A stretch of DNA of 64,000 nt. Origin: CAYRQP01 sp964426545 (GTDB taxonomy: Bacteria; Fermentibacterota; Fermentibacteria; Fermentibacterales; JCC-6). The DNA is taken from assembly GCA_964426545.1 (NCBI GenBank), contig CAYRQP010000009.1, positions 38,251 through 102,250 of the forward strand, given 5' to 3'. How positions within the stretch are numbered: position 1 is the stretch's first letter; every line of letters starts with the position of its first letter. The translations under genes were made by a program, and so were the position numbers. Shown piece by piece: positions 61,452 to 64,000 of the stretch. A model generated the notes under the pieces. That model saw nothing but the letters and a program-made list of their open reading frames with translations, was not told the DNA's origin and did no database searches.

Positions 61452-63773
61452 ATGGACAATGTTCTCGAACTTCTCTCGACAGTCAGACTCTTCGAAGAAC
61501 TCAGTACAGAAGAACTCAGTCAAATTGTTAAAAAAAGTGAATTGAGAACATTTCCGGAAGGTGAACACGTAATCAGATACGGTGAATCCGGAAGATTCCT
61601 TGGTGTTCTTATCGAGGGTGAGGTTGAGGTTACGTCGCTCGATGAGGGTGGCGAACGGCAGCTGCTTGCCATAATGAAAACAGGAGATATTATTGGAGAG
61701 ATGTCTCTGCTCACAGGAGAACCTTCCTGTGCTGATGTGACCGCATCGGAAAGCACAGTAATTCTCCTCATACCAAATAAAATCTGTTTTTCTCAGCTTT
61801 CAACCAATTCAAATGCAGTTATGCTGCTTGTCAGGACGATTACAGACAGGCTGCGAAAACGAAAAATCGATGATGAAACAGGCCGGAGAGTGGAAGGGGC
61901 ATGGAATGCCGCTTCCGACAGGTATGGACTTGCTCTTTCTTCTTCGACTCCCGCTAAAATACTCGTCATCAACTGTGGAAGTTCGTCCCTGAAGTTCAGC
62001 TACTTCGATACAGTCGACTCTTCGAAAAATGCTGAGGGCGGTGTTGAGAGGATCGGGGAGGAGAACGGCAGACTCGAGACTTCGACCGCAAAGGGCAAGA
62101 ACAAGAGAGAACTCGGTCCGGTAACTCATGAAGATGCATTTGAAACTGTCATAGAGTTCCTGACCGAGAGTGAAGAGGAGTTCATATCCGATATGAATGA
62201 ACTGACAGCTGTCGGACACAGAGTTGTACACGGCGGCTCGAAGTACAGTAGTCCGGTTGTGATCAATGAAGATGTGATAGAGACCATCGAAGAACTTTGC
62301 AGCCTTGCACCGCTTCATAATCCCCCCAATCTTGCAGCAATCAGGAAAAGCGTGGCTCTTATGCCGAATATACCGCAGGTGGCGGTTTTCGACACCGCAT
62401 TTCATCAGAAGATGCCTAAACATGCATACCTCTATGGAGTTCCATATAAATACTATGAAGAAGACGGCATCCGGCGATTCGGATTTCACGGTATATCGCA
62501 TCATTACCTTGCACTCAGAGCTGCATCTCACCTCAAAGTCGGTTACCGAGATTTGAAAATCATCTCCTGTCATCTTGGCAACGGTGCTTCAATATGTGCT
62601 ATCAACCACGGACGCTCCATCGACACGAGTATGGGGCTTACTCCATTGGAAGGTCTTGTCATGGGTACAAGGTGCGGTGATATAGACCCGGGAGCTTTAG
62701 TACATATAGCACGCAAGGAAGGAATGTCCCCCGATGAACTGGACACAATGCTCAACAAGGAAAGCGGTGTAAAGGGATTATCGGGTCTGACAAATGACTT
62801 CCGGGAACTCGAAGATGCGGCGGGTGCCGGCAATCGTATGGCACTCATGGCACTTCATGTTTACTGCTACCGCATCCGCAAGTACATTGGTGCATATCTT
62901 GCCGCAATGGGGGGTGTGGATGTAATCGTGTTTGCAGGCGGTGTTGGAGAATATAGTCCGTGGGTGCGCGGTCTTGCATGCCAGGGGCTGGGAGAGATAG
63001 GCATCTCAATCGATGATATCAAAAGCAGGGCAATCAAGCGCGGGGAAGACAAACTCGTTGACATCTCTGCTGAAGACTCCCGCGCGAAAATTCTTGTCAT
63101 CCCGACGGATGAAGGGCGGATGATTGCAAGAGAAACTATCAGGACACTCGGATATCATTCAAAGGGTGAAGTTATCCGGAATCTCGAAGACAGAAGTATT
63201 CCCATCAGGATATCCATACACCATGTACATCTGTCCGGAGAGGATGCCGCTGCCCTCTTCGGTGAAGGTGCTGAACTCACATATCTCCGTAAACACTCCC
63301 AGCCGAACCAGTTTGCAGCGAAGGAGACTGTGGATGTTGAGGGACCGCGCGGAACCTTAAAGAATATTCATGTTTACGGGCCGTATCGTAAACAGAGTCA
63401 GGTGGAAATATCACATTCGGATGAAACTGCTCTCGGTATCAAGGCACCTATTCGACGCTCGGGCGATATCAAGGGTTCTCCGGGAGTTCTGCTTAGAGGA
63501 AACGCAGGTGAGCATAAGATCTCCTGCGGCGTAATCCGTTTTCACAGGCATATTCACATGACACCCGGAGATGCACTTACTTTCGGTTTAAAGAACGGTG
63601 ACCGTGTGATGGTGAAGATCGAAGGCGAAAGAGCTCTCATATTCGATAATGTACTGGTGAGGATCGACCCGGATTTCGAACTGTCCATGCATATCGATAT
63701 CGATGAAGCAAATGCAGCCGACATCACAGAGGAGAGTATCGGGGAACTGATAGGCGTACACGGACAGAAATAG
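61452..63773 (+). CDS. Cyclic-nucleotide-binding-like domain + acetate kinase + PduL phosphotransacylase fusion
   Basis: 773 residues, three complete modules in one frame. 1-~135: cNMP-binding beta-barrel (FPEGEHVIRYGESGRFLGVL, GDIIGEMSLLTGEPSCADV); the phosphate-binding Arg of the PR(S/T)A motif is Ser92. 168-~567: acetate kinase (VINCGSSSLKFS, GHRVVHGG, AVFDTAFHQ, RRFGFHGISHHY, DTSMGLTPLEGLVMGTRCG, FAGGVGEYSP with E500). 583-~765: PduL (ISIHHVHLSG with H591/H593, LRKHSQPNQFAAKETVDV, FHRHIHM with H700/H702). It should convert acetyl-CoA plus Pi and ADP to acetate, CoA and ATP on one chain, channelling acetyl phosphate. No PduL-type microcompartment peptide is seen. Co-transcribed with maeB. 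Confidence 0.93.
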   Translation: MDNVLELLSTVRLFEELSTEELSQIVKKSELRTFPEGEHVIRYGESGRFLGVLIEGEVEVTSLDEGGERQLLAIMKTGDIIGEMSLLTGEPSCADVTASESTVILLIPNKICFSQLSTNSNAVMLLVRTITDRLRKRKIDDETGRRVEGAWNAASDRYGLALSSSTPAKILVINCGSSSLKFSYFDTVDSSKNAEGGVERIGEENGRLETSTAKGKNKRELGPVTHEDAFETVIEFLTESEEEFISDMNELTAVGHRVVHGGSKYSSPVVINEDVIETIEELCSLAPLHNPPNLAAIRKSVALMPNIPQVAVFDTAFHQKMPKHAYLYGVPYKYYEEDGIRRFGFHGISHHYLALRAASHLKVGYRDLKIISCHLGNGASICAINHGRSIDTSMGLTPLEGLVMGTRCGDIDPGALVHIARKEGMSPDELDTMLNKESGVKGLSGLTNDFRELEDAAGAGNRMALMALHVYCYRIRKYIGAYLAAMGGVDVIVFAGGVGEYSPWVRGLACQGLGEIGISIDDIKSRAIKRGEDKLVDISAEDSRAKILVIPTDEGRMIARETIRTLGYHSKGEVIRNLEDRSIPIRISIHHVHLSGEDAAALFGEGAELTYLRKHSQPNQFAAKETVDVEGPRGTLKNIHVYGPYRKQSQVEISHSDETALGIKAPIRRSGDIKGSPGVLLRGNAGEHKISCGVIRFHRHIHMTPGDALTFGLKNGDRVMVKIEGERALIFDNVLVRIDPDFELSMHIDIDEANAADITEESIGELIGVHGQK

Positions 63774-64000
63774 TTCCATCTAATACCCGGTCAAGGCGGT
63801 ACCCCTGTCAAATGTCCTGTAAAAAGTAGTTATACAGTTCGTATATATTATATTCGTTTGACAGATAGGTATATGTCAGAGGATAGCAACTCTCGAATAT
63901 CCTGGGTCAAGTCCCCAGAGTGGTGTAAAAACATTTTCATCCCGCTTTCCTAATCTCCTTTCCCAGCGGATAATCCAATGTGGGTTCAGGTGCCAAGTTC
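63774..64000. other. Right-end intergenic region (227 bases)
   Basis: No open gene in the available bases. TTGACA at 63858-63863 is part of a 5-base inverted repeat (TGACA-N10-TGTCA, 63859-63878) and might belong to a promoter for a gene beyond the window, but no good -10 follows. The last bases (caggtgccaagttc) resemble the GGTGCC repeat arms seen at 2417. Confidence 0.4.

Noticed and set aside
61809..62573. 254-codon minus-strand frame opposite the acetate kinase module
   Set aside because: Shadow of a strongly supported coding frame; composition and motifs do not resemble a protein.
63895..63930. Possible tRNA remnant (GGGTCAAGTCCCC resembles a T arm)
   Set aside because: No acceptor or anticodon stem can be drawn around it and the T loop is one base short.
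1..64000. CRISPR array, rRNA operon, prophage or intein in dnaE
   Set aside because: No regularly spaced repeats, no rRNA sequence, no phage structural genes, and DnaE is continuous at normal length.

Overview
The window looks like the chromosome of an uncultured, fermentative, rod-shaped bacterium with an outer membrane. A diderm envelope is suggested by lipoproteins with lipoboxes, the Lgt/LspA pair, a small beta-rich exported protein ending in Phe, and an O-antigen-ligase-like protein. Rod shape follows from a complete mreBCD-mrdA-rodA block. Fermentation follows from carbamate kinase, a malic enzyme fused to a phosphotransacetylase-like domain, and a three-domain acetate-forming enzyme. 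Protein style (FCB-group or Fermentibacterota-like) is only an impression; no rRNA is present to fix taxonomy. Nearly everything is densely packed core chromosome; accessory DNA is limited to small patches marked by palindromic repeats.

Layout. 0-2.4 kb: an ArsR-type regulator fused to a methyltransferase domain, then S-adenosylhomocysteine hydrolase. 2.5-8.9 kb: a tyrosine recombinase lacking two catalytic residues, an MgtC protein coupled to a patatin-like lipase, HD and PHP hydrolases and a lipoprotein. 9.0-14.3 kb: the elongasome operon. 14.3-15.3 kb: an AT-rich scar holding a broken HindVP-type restriction endonuclease joined to the tail of a C5 cytosine methyltransferase, followed by a long inverted repeat. 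15.3-27.8 kb: lgt, a comF-like gene, dnaE, a probable outer-membrane protein, an M29 aminopeptidase, a Trm112-like small protein and two ATPases. 27.9-51.6 kb: one almost uninterrupted plus-strand run: a PNP-fold pseudoenzyme, ileS, lspA, arcC, tRNA-Val, thrS, infC (non-canonical AUC start), rpmI, rplT, zapA, rny, ymdB, ispA, dxs, nadK, recN, pgsA, smc, ftsY, a metallo-beta-lactamase-fold protein, an aldehyde dehydrogenase and a chagasin-like lipoprotein. 51.6-55.4 kb: a minus-strand block with a REP-associated tyrosine transposase (RAYT) between two copies of its hairpin, an acetyltransferase, an M48 peptidase and a flavin reductase-like protein. 55.5-63.8 kb: hisS, an fRMsr/GAF protein, an O-antigen-ligase-like protein and the overflow-metabolism pair.

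The most interesting system is 58.8-63.8 kb. A long leader with an inverted and a direct repeat precedes a malic enzyme whose C-terminal phosphotransacetylase domain has lost the catalytic Ser-Arg pair. The next gene encodes one polypeptide with a cyclic-nucleotide-binding-like sensor, a complete acetate kinase and a complete PduL phosphotransacylase. Together these would carry malate to pyruvate and acetyl-CoA to acetate plus ATP, with allosteric input at both steps. Other points of interest are repeat hairpins that supply the same C-terminal residues and stop codon to two neighbouring genes, the PNP-fold pseudoenzyme coupled to ileS, a second possible ATC start, and a structured zapA-rny intergenic region that could be 6S RNA.
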